Positions 10,301-19,399 are shown, counted from the first letter of the stretch. The stretch is 64,000 nucleotides of DNA from an uncultured Lysobacteraceae bacterium (GCA_946480825.1 CAMLLG010000007.1:15033-79032), one strand, 5' to 3'. The notes: generated from the letters alone by a model not told the origin. A program made the numbers and translations.

Positions 10301-10525
10301 ATGAAGTCTCGCCGTGGAATCGTGTGGTCCGCCCTGGTCGTTTCGCTGTTCCTGTCCGGTGCCGTGGGCGCCAATGGCGGTTGCCTGCAGGGCACCTGGC
10401 ATTATCTGGACGCCAGCGGGCGCCTGGTCGGTGAGCAGACCGTGGGTTGCGGCGAACTCGACGGCAGTTGGGGCAGCGTCACCGCCAACAAGACGTTCAC
10501 CCAGGGCTGCGCCAGCAGCTTCTGA
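10301..10525 (+). CDS. Small secreted three-cysteine protein (DUF6289-like)
   Basis: This gene encodes 74 residues. AAGGAG lies eight bases before the ATG. The first 25 residues (MKSRRG, then a hydrophobic run ending AVGANG) form a signal peptide, leaving about 50 residues with cysteines at 28, 50 and 70. The HYLDA..G.LVG pattern resembles small exported proteins grouped as DUF6289; I am moderately sure of the family and do not know the function. Hairpins on both sides (10172-10194 and 10549-10578) make it a self-contained unit. Three cysteines leave one unpaired, so a dimer or metal site is possible. Confidence 0.7.
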   Translation: MKSRRGIVWSALVVSLFLSGAVGANGGCLQGTWHYLDASGRLVGEQTVGCGELDGSWGSVTANKTFTQGCASSF

Positions 10526-10548
10526 TCGCCGACGCGTCTCGTGTTTCC

Positions 10549-10578
10549 GCGAAGGCCCGGCGCAGTCCGGGCCTTCGC
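10549..10578 (+). terminator. Strong hairpin after the small secreted protein gene
   Basis: GCGAAGGCCCGG (10549-10560) and CCGGGCCTTCGC (10567-10578) form a perfect 12-base stem with a six-base loop. No T-run follows, so it may be a terminator lacking a U-tract or a transcript-stabilising hairpin. Confidence 0.5.
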
Positions 10579-10648
10579 ACGAGGCGATTCCGCCGCTTGC
10601 GGTTCCGCTCCTTCCGCTCTCCTTCCTCCGCACGACACCGCCATCCGC

Positions 10649-11302
10649 ATGAAGACCCTGTTTTTCGACCTCGACGGCACCCTGATCGACTCCGCCGTCG
10701 GCATCACCCGCTGCGTCGCGTATTCGCTGGAACGCATGGGTCATCCCGGATTGGGGGACGCGGAACTGCGGCGCTGGATCGGCCCGGCGCTGCGGGTGAG
10801 TTACGGCAAGTTGTTCGATGCGCCGGCGGACATCGAGCGTGCGGTCGAACTCTACCGCGAGCGTTTCGAGATCGAAGGCTGGCGCGAACACACGCTCTAC
10901 GAGGGCATCGGCGAGGTCGTGGAGACCGCCCACGCCGCCGGCTGGCGGCTCGCGGTGGTCACCGCCAAGAACGAACCGCACGCGCGTAAGATCGTCGAGA
11001 CGCTGCCGTTCGGCGGCCGTTTCCGGGACATCGTGGGCGCGACGCCCGACGGCCGCCTGAGCCACAAGCCCGAACTCATCGCCGAAGCGCTGGCGCGGTT
11101 CGGCATCGATGCCGATCGCGCGGCGATCGACTGCACGATGATCGGCGACCGTCACATGGACATCGAGGGCGCCGTCCATCACCGCATGCGCGGGATCGGC
11201 GTGCTCTGGGGCTTCGGCGACGAGGCCGAGCTGCGCGACGCGGGCGCGTATGCGCTGGCGCGCACGCCGGCCGAATTGTCGGCGTTGCTGGCGCAGGCCT
11301 GA
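10649..11302 (+). CDS. HAD superfamily phosphatase (phosphoglycolate phosphatase-like)
   Basis: This is a 217-residue cytosolic hydrolase of the HAD superfamily. Motif I is D7-L-D9-G-T, with D7 the nucleophile. Motif II is the threonine in VVTAKN, motif III the lysine in SHKPE, and motif IV GDRHMD, which binds magnesium. The alpha-helical cap between motifs I and II is of the type found in phosphoglycolate and pyrophosphate phosphatases. The exact substrate cannot be set from sequence. The start at 10649 places MKTLFFDLDGT at the N-terminus, as usual; the upstream in-frame extension is Arg/Pro-rich. Confidence 0.88.
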   Translation: MKTLFFDLDGTLIDSAVGITRCVAYSLERMGHPGLGDAELRRWIGPALRVSYGKLFDAPADIERAVELYRERFEIEGWREHTLYEGIGEVVETAHAAGWRLAVVTAKNEPHARKIVETLPFGGRFRDIVGATPDGRLSHKPELIAEALARFGIDADRAAIDCTMIGDRHMDIEGAVHHRMRGIGVLWGFGDEAELRDAGAYALARTPAELSALLAQA

Positions 11303-11410
11303 GGCCGATCCGCGACCCGGATCCCGTCGACGCCCGATCAAGCCCGAGGCGTGACGGAATTCGCGATTTTCGGTGTAGCCTTTCCCGGTCAGGGGAAGGG
11401 GACACCGACG

Positions 11411-13450
11411 ATGAAATTTTTGTGGTGTGCGGCGCTGCTGTTCGCGGCATCCGTGTGCGAAGCGGCGACCGTGGAACACGTGCGCGGCGACTTGCGGTTC
11501 TCGACCGGCGATGCGCCGGCCTTCGTGGTTCGCCGCGACCTGCCGGCGCGCTGGGACGCGAAGGCGCCCGGCGCCGACGACCGCCGCTGGCGCTATTGGC
11601 TGTACGACGTGCAGTCCGACCGGCGCGCCGGCCGCGACCAGGTTTATGTCGAACATGTGTTCGAGCCGAAATCGCCGTCGCTGATCGGCGAGGCGGGCCG
11701 CTTCCAGATCAACTTCAATCCCGAATTCCAGACGATGGCGATCCATCGCGTCGAACTGCTGCGCGACGGCGCCTGGCAGAGCCGGCTGGTGCCGGAGCGC
11801 ATCTCGCTGGCGCGCCGCGAAAGCGAGTTCGAGCAGGACCTCACCGACGGCAGCGTCACCGCGCTGATCGTGCTGGACGATGTGCGCGTGGACGACGTGA
11901 TCCGCATCAGTTACAGCACGACCGGCAGCAATCCGATTCTCGCCGGGCAGATCGCCGACTGGACCACGCTGTCGTGGCGCAATCCGACTTTGCGCAGCGG
12001 CCTGCGGGTGTTGTACGACCCGGGCACGAAATTCCGCGTGCATCGCGAGAACACCGCGATCGAGCCGCAGGTCCGGCGCGGGACCGATGCGGTGGAAGTG
12101 CAGGTCCAGGCGCAGGCGCTGCCGGCGACCGTCTTCGAAGACAGTTATCCGGCCTGGTATCAGCCGTATCCGGTGGTGCAGATCGCGCCGGAGCTGCGCT
12201 GGGGCGATGTGGTGGCGTGGGCGCTGCCGCTGTACCCGCGCCACACCGCGCCGTTCGATGCCGATCTGGAGCGCAGGCTGGCGCAGTGGAAGGCGTTGCC
12301 CGATCCGCAGGCGCGGTTGACCGCGGCGCTGCGGGCGGTGCAGAACGACGTGCGCTATTTCGGCATCGAGATCGGCGACAACAGCCATCGCCCGAATCCG
12401 CCCGATCTGGTCTGGCGTCGGCGCTACGGCGACTGCAAGGACAAGACCTATCTGCTGGCCACGCTGTTGAACCGCATGGGCATCGACGCGGTGCCGGCGC
12501 TGGTCGCGACCGATCGCGGCCGCGCCATCGGCGAGTTCGTGCCCAGCGCGTCGAGCTTCAATCACGTGATCGTGCGCGCGCGCATCGGCGACGAGATCGT
12601 GTGGATGGATCCGACCATTTCCCAGCAGGGTGGAGATCCGCGCCGATTCGACCTGGGCGACTACGGTATGGCGCTGCCGGTGGCCGAGGGCGTGGCCGCG
12701 CTGGAGACGATCGCGCGTCCGCGCGACGCCAACGCCGGCGTCGAGGTGATCGAGCGTTTCGCGCCGAGCGCCGATGGTCGCGAGGTCGCGTTCGAGGTCG
12801 AAACGCTCTACACCGGCGCCTCGGCCGATCATCAGCGCCGCAATACGCTCAGCGAGCGCGGCGAAGAACTCGCGCGCCGCTATTCCGAGTACTACCGCAA
12901 GCGTTACGGCGACGTCGAAACGCTGGCCGAGCCGGTGATCGAGGACGATCCCGACCGCAACCGGCTGCGCATCCGCGAGCGTTACCGGCTGACGTCGGCG
13001 TTCGGCAGCGAAGGCGGCGGCGTGCGCGCGCTGGAGGTCTACGCCGAGGCGCTGCAGACCGCCAGCAATCTGCCGACCGCACTGGAACGCGATGGCCCGC
13101 TGGGCTATGCGCCGCGCGGCCGTTACCGCCACGAAGTCGAGGTGCGCCTGCCGGAGCGCTGGAAGCCGACCTTCGTCGCCGAGCGCATCGACCGCACCTC
13201 GCACGCCTTCGGGTTCCAGCGCAAGGTCGAGGTGGGCGAGCGCTCGGTGAAGGTGGTTTACGAAATGAACGTCGAGCGCAACGAACTGCCGGTGGAGCGG
13301 GTCGCCGCGCATCTGCAGGAATTGCGCAAGGTGCGCGACGAACTGTCCGCGAACCTGCGTTTCGCGATTCCTGCCTCGCTCGACGCCAAACAGCGCGAGG
13401 ACCGGTTGCGCGATCTGCTGCGCGACGTGATGCAGGAGGGGGGCAAGTGA
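11411..13450 (+). CDS. DUF3857 and transglutaminase-like domain exported protein
   Basis: This 679-residue exported protein starts with a signal peptide (MKFLWCAALLFAASVCEAA) preceded by GGAAGGGG. A DUF3857 beta domain spans roughly residues 30-230. A transglutaminase-like (papain-fold) domain follows with a full triad: C342 in YGDCKDKT, H385 in FNHV and D400 in WMDPT. A C-terminal beta-rich region ends with a helical tail near LDAKQREDRL. Proteins of this build are periplasmic and may be proteases or crosslinking enzymes; the target is unknown. Its stop overlaps the start of the Sel1-repeat gene (GTGA), so the two are probably made in step. Confidence 0.87.
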   Translation: MKFLWCAALLFAASVCEAATVEHVRGDLRFSTGDAPAFVVRRDLPARWDAKAPGADDRRWRYWLYDVQSDRRAGRDQVYVEHVFEPKSPSLIGEAGRFQINFNPEFQTMAIHRVELLRDGAWQSRLVPERISLARRESEFEQDLTDGSVTALIVLDDVRVDDVIRISYSTTGSNPILAGQIADWTTLSWRNPTLRSGLRVLYDPGTKFRVHRENTAIEPQVRRGTDAVEVQVQAQALPATVFEDSYPAWYQPYPVVQIAPELRWGDVVAWALPLYPRHTAPFDADLERRLAQWKALPDPQARLTAALRAVQNDVRYFGIEIGDNSHRPNPPDLVWRRRYGDCKDKTYLLATLLNRMGIDAVPALVATDRGRAIGEFVPSASSFNHVIVRARIGDEIVWMDPTISQQGGDPRRFDLGDYGMALPVAEGVAALETIARPRDANAGVEVIERFAPSADGREVAFEVETLYTGASADHQRRNTLSERGEELARRYSEYYRKRYGDVETLAEPVIEDDPDRNRLRIRERYRLTSAFGSEGGGVRALEVYAEALQTASNLPTALERDGPLGYAPRGRYRHEVEVRLPERWKPTFVAERIDRTSHAFGFQRKVEVGERSVKVVYEMNVERNELPVERVAAHLQELRKVRDELSANLRFAIPASLDAKQREDRLRDLLRDVMQEGGK

Positions 13451-15768
13451 GCGCAGGCCGTACGTTCGCGGCGGGCGCCGCGCTGCTGCTGTGCCTCGCG
13501 CCGTTCCGTGCCGCCGCGGCCGATGTCGTCGACAAGGGCAAACAGGGCGCGGGCAAGCCGGCGCCGGCCATCGCCACGTCCGAAGAGGTGGCGGCGGATC
13601 CCGCGGGCGTGTGGGCGCGCTTTCTGGCCAAGGCCGATCTCGAGACCGCCTACGACGCCTTCGATCCGCTCGATGCGATCGGCGCCACCGCCGAAGGCGT
13701 CGACGCCGCGCTGTGCCGCGATCAGGCGGCGGCCCTGCGCGACGCGGTGAAGGCGGCGCCGGTCAGCATCGCGGTGCATCGCGAAGCGCTGCGTTGCGCC
13801 GAGGCGACCGGCGACGACGCCACCGCGGAGCGCGAGAGCGCGGCGCTCGCGGCGCTGTCGAAGCATGCGTTGGCCGGTGCCGGCGGCAACGCGTGGCAGA
13901 CGCCGATCCGGGTGCTGTCGCCGCGCGACGTGTATCACCTGCTCGCGCTGCTGGGCTACGAGTTCCGTTACGAGTACTACCGCGAGCTGCATCCGGGCCG
14001 CTATTTCCCGCTGGTCGTCGCCGTGTGGGACCCGGAGGCCAAGGTCGAGCGTCATCTCTCCTTCGATTACGTCGACGCCACCGCGGTCACGTCCCGGGGC
14101 GACGAGTATGCGGGCTATCCGTTCCAGCGCCACGTGATGGCGGCCGCGTTCATGCGCGCGCAGGCGAACGCCGGCGAGGTCGCCGGCGTCGATCTGAAAG
14201 CGGTGCGCGATGCGCTGGCGACCGACGACCTGCAGGCGCGGCGCGAGACGTTGCGCGAAGGCGCCGCCCGCGGCGGCATGCTCTCGCTCAGTTCGTGGCT
14301 GGCGCTGTGCATCGGCTGGAAGGAGGCGGGCTGCAGCGACGGCCTGATCGACGCGCTGCTGCCGCTGGCCGAACGCAAACATGCGATGCCGATGGTGCTG
14401 TTGGCGACGGCCTACGCCAACGGCGTCGGCGTGAAGCGCGACCTCAAGGCCGCGGATGCGCTGCTGGATGCCGCCGATCGCCTCTGGTACGGCCACGGCG
14501 CCAGCGTGCGCTTCGCCGCGGCCGACAGCCTCATGCACGAGAACCGCAGCACGCCGTTCGCGTTGGCGCGGCTGCGCAAGGCGGTGGCCGCGGGCAGCGC
14601 GGATGCCGAGATGCTGCTGGTCGCGACCCGGCTGGCCGAAGAGGCTGCGCCCACGCTGAGCGAGGCCGAGATCGCGGTCTTGCAGCGGCCTGGCAACAAC
14701 GGCCAGGGCCTGGGCTACGCCGCGCTCGGCGAATACTTCGACAAGCGCGGCCTGCGCCAGCGCAGCGAAGAGGCGTTCCGGAAGGCGGCGTCGCTGGGGC
14801 ATCCGGGTTCGCAGCGGGCGCAGGCGCTGAGCCTGATCCGCGACGACCAACCGGCGCTGCGCTGGCGGTCGCTGCTCGAATCCTCGGCGCAAAGCGGCGA
14901 TGTCGTCGCGATGCGCATGCTCGCTGCCGAAGCGATGGAGCTCGGGCAGTGGACGCGCGCCGATGGTTGGCTGCTGGCGGCAGTGGAGATGGGCGACCGC
15001 GACGCCAGCCTGGAACAGGCGGTGGTGTACGCCAGCGGCGCCGAAGGCCTGAGCGGCGGTCTCGCCGATGCGGTGACGATGCTCGAGACGCTCGCGGAGG
15101 GCGACGACGAGGTCGCGTCCGATGCGCGCCGTCGTCTCGCCCGGATGGCGCTGGAGGGCCACGGCATGAAGCGCAATCGCCAGCGCGCCCGCACTCTGTT
15201 GCAGGGCGACGCGGAGCGCGGCGATGCCGAATCGCAGACTCTGCTCGGCGCGCTGCTGCTGCAGATCGACGACGGCAAGGCGCTGGACGCCGCCGCCGGC
15301 GAACGCTGGTTGCGGAAGGCGGTGGCCGCCGGTTCCAATCGCGCGCGCAGCGAATACGGCATGTGGCTGTACGGCAGCGTGCCGTCGAGCGCCGAACGTC
15401 GCCGCAACGGCATCGCGGTCCTGCGCGGGGCCGATCCCGAGGGCGAGGATTACGTCGAGGTCGCCAACAATCTGGCCTGGCTGCTCTGCGTATCGCCGCA
15501 CGCGGACGTGCACGATCCCGCCGCCGGCCTGGCGGTGGCGAAAACCGTCGAAGGCAACGAGGGACTCGGCTGGGGCGTCGTCGACACGATCGCCGCCTGT
15601 TACGCCGCCAGCGGCGATTTCGCGACCGCCCTTCGCCTGCAGCAGCGCGCGTTCGATGCCCTGCCGCGCGACGCCGGCGGCAAACCGCAGGGCAGCCCCG
15701 GCATCGCCCAGCGCCTCGCGTTGTACAAGGCGCGCAAGGCCTATCGGGAACCCGAGGCGGTGCGGTAG
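13447..15768 (+). CDS. Exported Sel1/TPR repeat protein
   Basis: This 773-residue protein begins with GTG overlapping the upstream stop as GTGA, with AGGAGGG seven bases before. A signal peptide (VSAGRTFAAGAALLLCLAPF, ending AAAAD) directs it to the periplasm. The second half consists of helical repeats with the Sel1 pattern, for example LLATAYANGVGVKRDLKAAD, LGYAALGEYFDKRG and LLGALLLQIDDGKALDAAAG. Such solenoids bind proteins. A middle part around EYYRELHPGRYFPLVV is not recognised. Coupling to the transglutaminase-like protein suggests that they act together in the envelope. Confidence 0.82.
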   Translation: MSAGRTFAAGAALLLCLAPFRAAAADVVDKGKQGAGKPAPAIATSEEVAADPAGVWARFLAKADLETAYDAFDPLDAIGATAEGVDAALCRDQAAALRDAVKAAPVSIAVHREALRCAEATGDDATAERESAALAALSKHALAGAGGNAWQTPIRVLSPRDVYHLLALLGYEFRYEYYRELHPGRYFPLVVAVWDPEAKVERHLSFDYVDATAVTSRGDEYAGYPFQRHVMAAAFMRAQANAGEVAGVDLKAVRDALATDDLQARRETLREGAARGGMLSLSSWLALCIGWKEAGCSDGLIDALLPLAERKHAMPMVLLATAYANGVGVKRDLKAADALLDAADRLWYGHGASVRFAAADSLMHENRSTPFALARLRKAVAAGSADAEMLLVATRLAEEAAPTLSEAEIAVLQRPGNNGQGLGYAALGEYFDKRGLRQRSEEAFRKAASLGHPGSQRAQALSLIRDDQPALRWRSLLESSAQSGDVVAMRMLAAEAMELGQWTRADGWLLAAVEMGDRDASLEQAVVYASGAEGLSGGLADAVTMLETLAEGDDEVASDARRRLARMALEGHGMKRNRQRARTLLQGDAERGDAESQTLLGALLLQIDDGKALDAAAGERWLRKAVAAGSNRARSEYGMWLYGSVPSSAERRRNGIAVLRGADPEGEDYVEVANNLAWLLCVSPHADVHDPAAGLAVAKTVEGNEGLGWGVVDTIAACYAASGDFATALRLQQRAFDALPRDAGGKPQGSPGIAQRLALYKARKAYREPEAVR

Positions 15769-15892
15769 CCCGGCCGGCGCGGCGGTCGCTGTGATCGTTT
15801 GCAGCCCCGCTCCGTCACCGACGCCGGGGCATCGGCGTGATAGCGTTGCCGGTCGAGATTCCGACGACCGACATCCTGGACGCCACACGCCG

Positions 15893-17359
15893 ATGACCGA
15901 CCAACGCCGCCGCACGAAGATCCTCGCCACCCTGGGCCCCGCCACCGACGCGCCGGGCGTCCTCGATGCGCTGCTGCGCGCGGGCGTGGACGTGGTCCGC
16001 CTGAATTTCTCGCACGGCGATCCTTCCGGGCAGATCGCGCGCGCCGACGCGGTGCGCGCGTCCGCGGCGCGGGTCGGCACCGAAGTCGGCATCCTTGTCG
16101 ATCTGCCCGGCCCGAAGATCCGCATCGAGACGTTCGCGAACGGCAAGGTCAAACTGCGCGCCGGCGACACCTTCACCCTGGTCGCCAGCGACGACGCGCC
16201 GCCCGGCGACGAGACCCAGGTCGGCGTGAGTTATCTCGGCCTGCCCGGCGACGTGACCGCCGGCGACGTGCTGCTGCTCGACGACGGCGTGGTGCAGTTG
16301 CAGGTGACCGCGGTCGAAGGCGAGCGCATCGTCACCACCGTGCTCAACGACAGCGAACTGTCGAACCGCAAGGGCCTCAACAAACTCGGCGGCGGCCTGT
16401 CGCTGGGCGCGCTGACCGAACGCGACCGCGAGCTGATCACGATCGCCGCGCAGCTCGGCGCCGATTTCATCGCGGTGAGTTTCTGCCGCAACGCCGAGGA
16501 CATGAACGAAGCGCGTCGCGTCGCCCGCGCCGCCGGCAGCGACGCCTGGCTGGTGGCGAAGGTCGAACGCGCGGAAGCGATCGAGAATCTGGTCGAGATC
16601 GTCGACGCCAGCGACGTGGTGATGGTCGCGCGCGGCGATCTGGGCGTGGAGATCGGCGACGCCGAACTGCCGGGTCTGCAGAAGAAGATCATCCGCACCT
16701 CGCTGGAACGCAACAAGATCGTGATCACCGCGACCCAGATGCTGCAGTCGATGGTCAGCAGCCCGATCCCGACCCGCGCCGAAGTGCTGGACGTGGCGAA
16801 CGCGGTGATCGACGGCACCGACGCGGTGATGCTGTCGCAGGAGAGCGCGGCCGGCATGTATCCGGTCAAGGCGGTCGAAGCGATGGTGCGCATCTGCCTC
16901 GGTGCCGAACGCCAGTTCGAGCACGACACCGATTTCGAGGACGCGCCGCGCAATCTCGAACGCGCCGACCAGGCCATCGCGATGGCGGCGATGTTCCTCA
17001 CCGAACACATCGGCGTCGGCGCGATCGTGGCGATGACCGAATCCGGCGGCACCGCGCGCTTCCTGTCGCGCTTCCGCGGCAAGGCCCCGATCTTCGCCTT
17101 CGCCCGCCTCGGCGGCGCGCGCCGGCGCATGGCGATGATGCGCGACGTGTTCCCGATGGATTACGACAGCCGCGGCGAAACGCCGCGCCAGGCCGCGCGC
17201 GGCAGCATCCGCAAACTCGTCGACGCGAAGTTGCTCGGCCCCGGCGACCGCGTGGTGTTCACCAGCGGCGAGCACATGGAAACCCACGGCGCCACCAACA
17301 CGCTGCGCCTGCTGCAGGTGGGCGAGGATGGGACGGCGGAGGGGTTGGGGGAGTTGTAG
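15893..17359 (+). CDS. pyk: Pyruvate kinase
   Basis: This enzyme converts phosphoenolpyruvate and ADP to pyruvate and ATP. The protein has 488 residues, normal for bacterial PK. RTKILATLGPATD at the N-terminus, VVRLNFSHG, IDLPGPKIR-type VDLPGPKIR, the metal and substrate site VMVARGDLGVEI and TATQMLQSM are all present, and the C-terminal allosteric domain includes ESGGTARFLSRFR. The start MTDQRRRTKI matches the usual short N-terminus; no strong ribosome binding site is seen. It is the third lower-glycolysis gene in the region. Confidence 0.97.
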   Translation: MTDQRRRTKILATLGPATDAPGVLDALLRAGVDVVRLNFSHGDPSGQIARADAVRASAARVGTEVGILVDLPGPKIRIETFANGKVKLRAGDTFTLVASDDAPPGDETQVGVSYLGLPGDVTAGDVLLLDDGVVQLQVTAVEGERIVTTVLNDSELSNRKGLNKLGGGLSLGALTERDRELITIAAQLGADFIAVSFCRNAEDMNEARRVARAAGSDAWLVAKVERAEAIENLVEIVDASDVVMVARGDLGVEIGDAELPGLQKKIIRTSLERNKIVITATQMLQSMVSSPIPTRAEVLDVANAVIDGTDAVMLSQESAAGMYPVKAVEAMVRICLGAERQFEHDTDFEDAPRNLERADQAIAMAAMFLTEHIGVGAIVAMTESGGTARFLSRFRGKAPIFAFARLGGARRRMAMMRDVFPMDYDSRGETPRQAARGSIRKLVDAKLLGPGDRVVFTSGEHMETHGATNTLRLLQVGEDGTAEGLGEL

Positions 17360-17368
17360 CCGCGCTGC

Positions 17369-17388
17369 GGCGATTGCGCGCAATCGCC
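17369..17388. repeat. 20-bp perfect palindrome after pyk
   Basis: GGCGATTGCGCGCAATCGCC is its own reverse complement and starts ten bases after the pyk stop. It may serve as a transcript end or stabiliser. There is no T-run. Confidence 0.6.
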
Positions 17389-17567
17389 TGAAACATCAGG
17401 CTGTCATCCCGAGCCGGAGGCGAGGGACCTGCTTTCGCTTTTGCCCGTGATGATCCTCTGCGTCGCACGATGAGCCACCGCAGATACTGTTGCCTCGCGG
17501 TGCGCTCGTCGTTGGCATGTCACGCGTTCTGGCGAAAGCCCGGAATCTTTTCCGCGCTGGTGCGCGG

Positions 17568-17595
17568 GTCCCTTTCTTTTCGAAAAGAAAGGGAC
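17568..17595. repeat. 28-bp perfect palindrome with A/T-rich core
   Basis: The half-site GTCCCTTTCTTTTC is followed immediately by its exact reverse complement. It is the first of three palindromes within 140 bases in the gap between pyk and the broken SIR2-like gene. Confidence 0.85.
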
Positions 17596-17648
17596 GAAAG
17601 AAAACACTCAAGTCCAATTCAAATCTGCCGTCTGCGACTTGGTCGGGA

Positions 17649-17703
17649 TTTTTCTACGAGACATCCTTGTCTCGTAGAAAAACGGCGGACCTCCTGTCCG
17701 CCG
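17649..17703. repeat. Two adjacent hairpins between pyk and the SIR2-like gene
   Basis: TTTTTCTACGAGACA (17649-17663) and its exact complement (17668-17682) form a 15-base stem with the loop TCCT. Directly after it, CGGCGGAC (17683-17690) pairs with GTCCGCCG (17696-17703) over the loop CTCCT. The 524-base gap holds no credible gene apart from these repeats and a TGTCATCCCGAGCCGGAG-type dispersed repeat near 17402. Confidence 0.8.
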
Positions 17704-17883
17704 CCCTCCGGGTCTCCCATTCCGATATGGGTCGCTGGCTCGGAGCGGGCGTTGGGACGATCGCGTCAGTCCTCGATTGCAATTCCCGTTCCTCGCACAT
17801 GGCTTTGACCGAGATGGTGGATGGCCTGCACGCCCTGTAAGATCCTTTTCAGGAAGTCGGGCGCAGCGCGGTTGGGGGGCGGG

Positions 17884-18952
17884 ATGTTCGAATCGAAGAC
17901 GCTATTTGTTGTTGGTGCGGGAGCAAGTGCGGAGATTGATCTCCCGGTCGGGTCTGCGTTGCTCGAAACAATTGCCAAGAAGCTAAAAATTGAATTCAAG
18001 GGCCGAGTCGAGCGGATCTCAGGCGATATCGAGCTGATCAACGCAATTGATGAGTACGCTTAACAGGTGCGGAGATAGCGGGGATTTGTATTATCAGAAA
18101 GCGAGAATGATCGAAGGTGCTGTTCCTGTTGCGCCATCCATCGACAACTTTCTGGACGCGCATAAAAAAGACGAACGCCTCCAGTTCTGCGGAAAGATCG
18201 GAATCGTGGCTTCGATCCTTGAGGCCGAAAGAAAAAGCAAGTTGTTCTTCGGCGAACCCGGCCGTGAAAGAGTCGATCTTGGTCGGCTGAACGGCACTTG
18301 GTATACAGCGTTCATGAAAATGCTGCATGAGCGGATCGATCTGGACGGGATCGATTCCGTTTTCGACAACGTATCGTTCATCACCTTCAACTACGACCGC
18401 TGCATCCAGAAGTTTCTGCATGTCGCGTTGCAAAAGTACTACGGAATCGATTCCCGGCGAGCGGCCGATCTGATCTCGAAGCTGGAGATCATCCATCCCT
18501 ATGGCTCGATCGGCCGCTTGCCTTTCGAGGGTGGGCCGTCGGCCGTACCTTATGGGGCCAAGCTGGACGAATCCGCTCTGATAGCAGCAGCCGGCAGGAT
18601 TCGTACGTTCACCGAGCAGTTGGAAGAGCATGATTCGCTGAGGGCGATTCATGAAAGCGTCCTTCGAGCCGAAACCCTTGTTTTTCTCGGGTTCGGTTTT
18701 CACCCGCAGAACATGGCGCTGTTGAGCGTGGGCATCGGAAACAATGTCCGGCGTGTTTTTGCCACCAGCTTCTGTTGTTCAAATGGCGACATCGAGGTCT
18801 TCATTCACCAGATTCGCGCAATGCTGGGCGATGAACATATGCAAGGCGGCACATTCGAGGGCTATGAAGTGGATGTCAGGGTGCCTTTCGGTTTGCAATG
18901 TTCGCAGCTTCTTTCCGAATTCTCGCGCAGCATTCCGAGAAAAATCGATTGA
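17884..18952 (+). pseudogene. SIR2-like NAD-binding protein, broken by a +1 frameshift
   Basis: Two open frames read as one SIR2-like protein. The first (17884-18063, 59 residues) carries LFVVGAGASAEIDLPVGSAL, the NAD-binding GAGxS start, and runs into TAA at 18061. The second (from 18047/18050 to 18952) continues with NRCGDSGDLYYQKAR. It holds the FNYD motif and IHPYGS, whose Asn and His (169 and 204 in the joined protein) are where the catalytic pair of SIR2 NADases lies, then LVFLGFGFHPQN. Removing one T at 18060-18061 restores a 355-residue frame. The gene is visibly richer in A/T than its neighbours, a sign of transfer. SIR2-like proteins often act in phage defence by consuming NAD; this role is inference. 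Confidence 0.8.
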
Positions 18953-18969
18953 TTCCGGGGCAATCGCCG

Positions 18970-19365
18970 ATGATCTCGTCCACCGCCTTCACCGCCGCCG
19001 CGATCCTCGCCATCGTCGTCGCGCTCGTGCATTCGATCCTCGGCGAGGTCATGATCTTCCGGCGGATGCGGAAGCCCGGCCGCGTGGTTCCCAGCGACGG
19101 CGGTGAGCGATTGACCGGGCCGAACGTCCGCATTCTGTGGGCGAGTTGGCATTTGTTGACGGTGTTCGGTGTGGGCATGGCCGCGATGCTGCTGCGTCTG
19201 GCGTCGTCCGCGCGCACGGCGGAGCACGACTTCATCGCGCAGGCCATCGCGATGTCGATGCTCGGCGGTTCGCTGCTGGTGCTGGTCAACACGCGCGGCC
19301 GGCATCCGGGTTGGATCGGTCTGCTCGGCGTTGCGGGCCTGGTGTGGCTGGGGTTGCGCACCTGA
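18970..19365 (+). CDS. Small four-helix membrane protein, unknown function
   Basis: This gene encodes 131 residues with about four hydrophobic segments: near residues 5-22 (FTAAAILAIVVALVHSIL), 57-75, 88-106 and 112-129. The HSILGE segment in the first helix and RPGRVVP-like KPGRVVPSDGG loop are the only distinctive parts. I do not recognise a named family. It starts 17 bases after the broken SIR2-like gene, and its base composition is again GC-rich like the chromosome. A REP-like repeat pair follows it. Confidence 0.7.
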   Translation: MISSTAFTAAAILAIVVALVHSILGEVMIFRRMRKPGRVVPSDGGERLTGPNVRILWASWHLLTVFGVGMAAMLLRLASSARTAEHDFIAQAIAMSMLGGSLLVLVNTRGRHPGWIGLLGVAGLVWLGLRT

Positions 19366-19399
19366 ATCCGCGATCGAAAGACCGGATTGTCCCGCGCCG

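Noticed and set aside
17470..17840. Short frames before the SIR2-like gene
   Set aside because: They read through the palindromes, so their protein sequences come from repeat DNA and are not conserved-looking.
18047..18063. Programmed +1 frameshift in the SIR2-like gene, as in prfB
   Set aside because: The slip would be at GCT-TAA-C, where the Ala tRNA cannot re-pair well with CTT, and no internal Shine-Dalgarno-like sequence lies at the prfB spacing. An indel is simpler.
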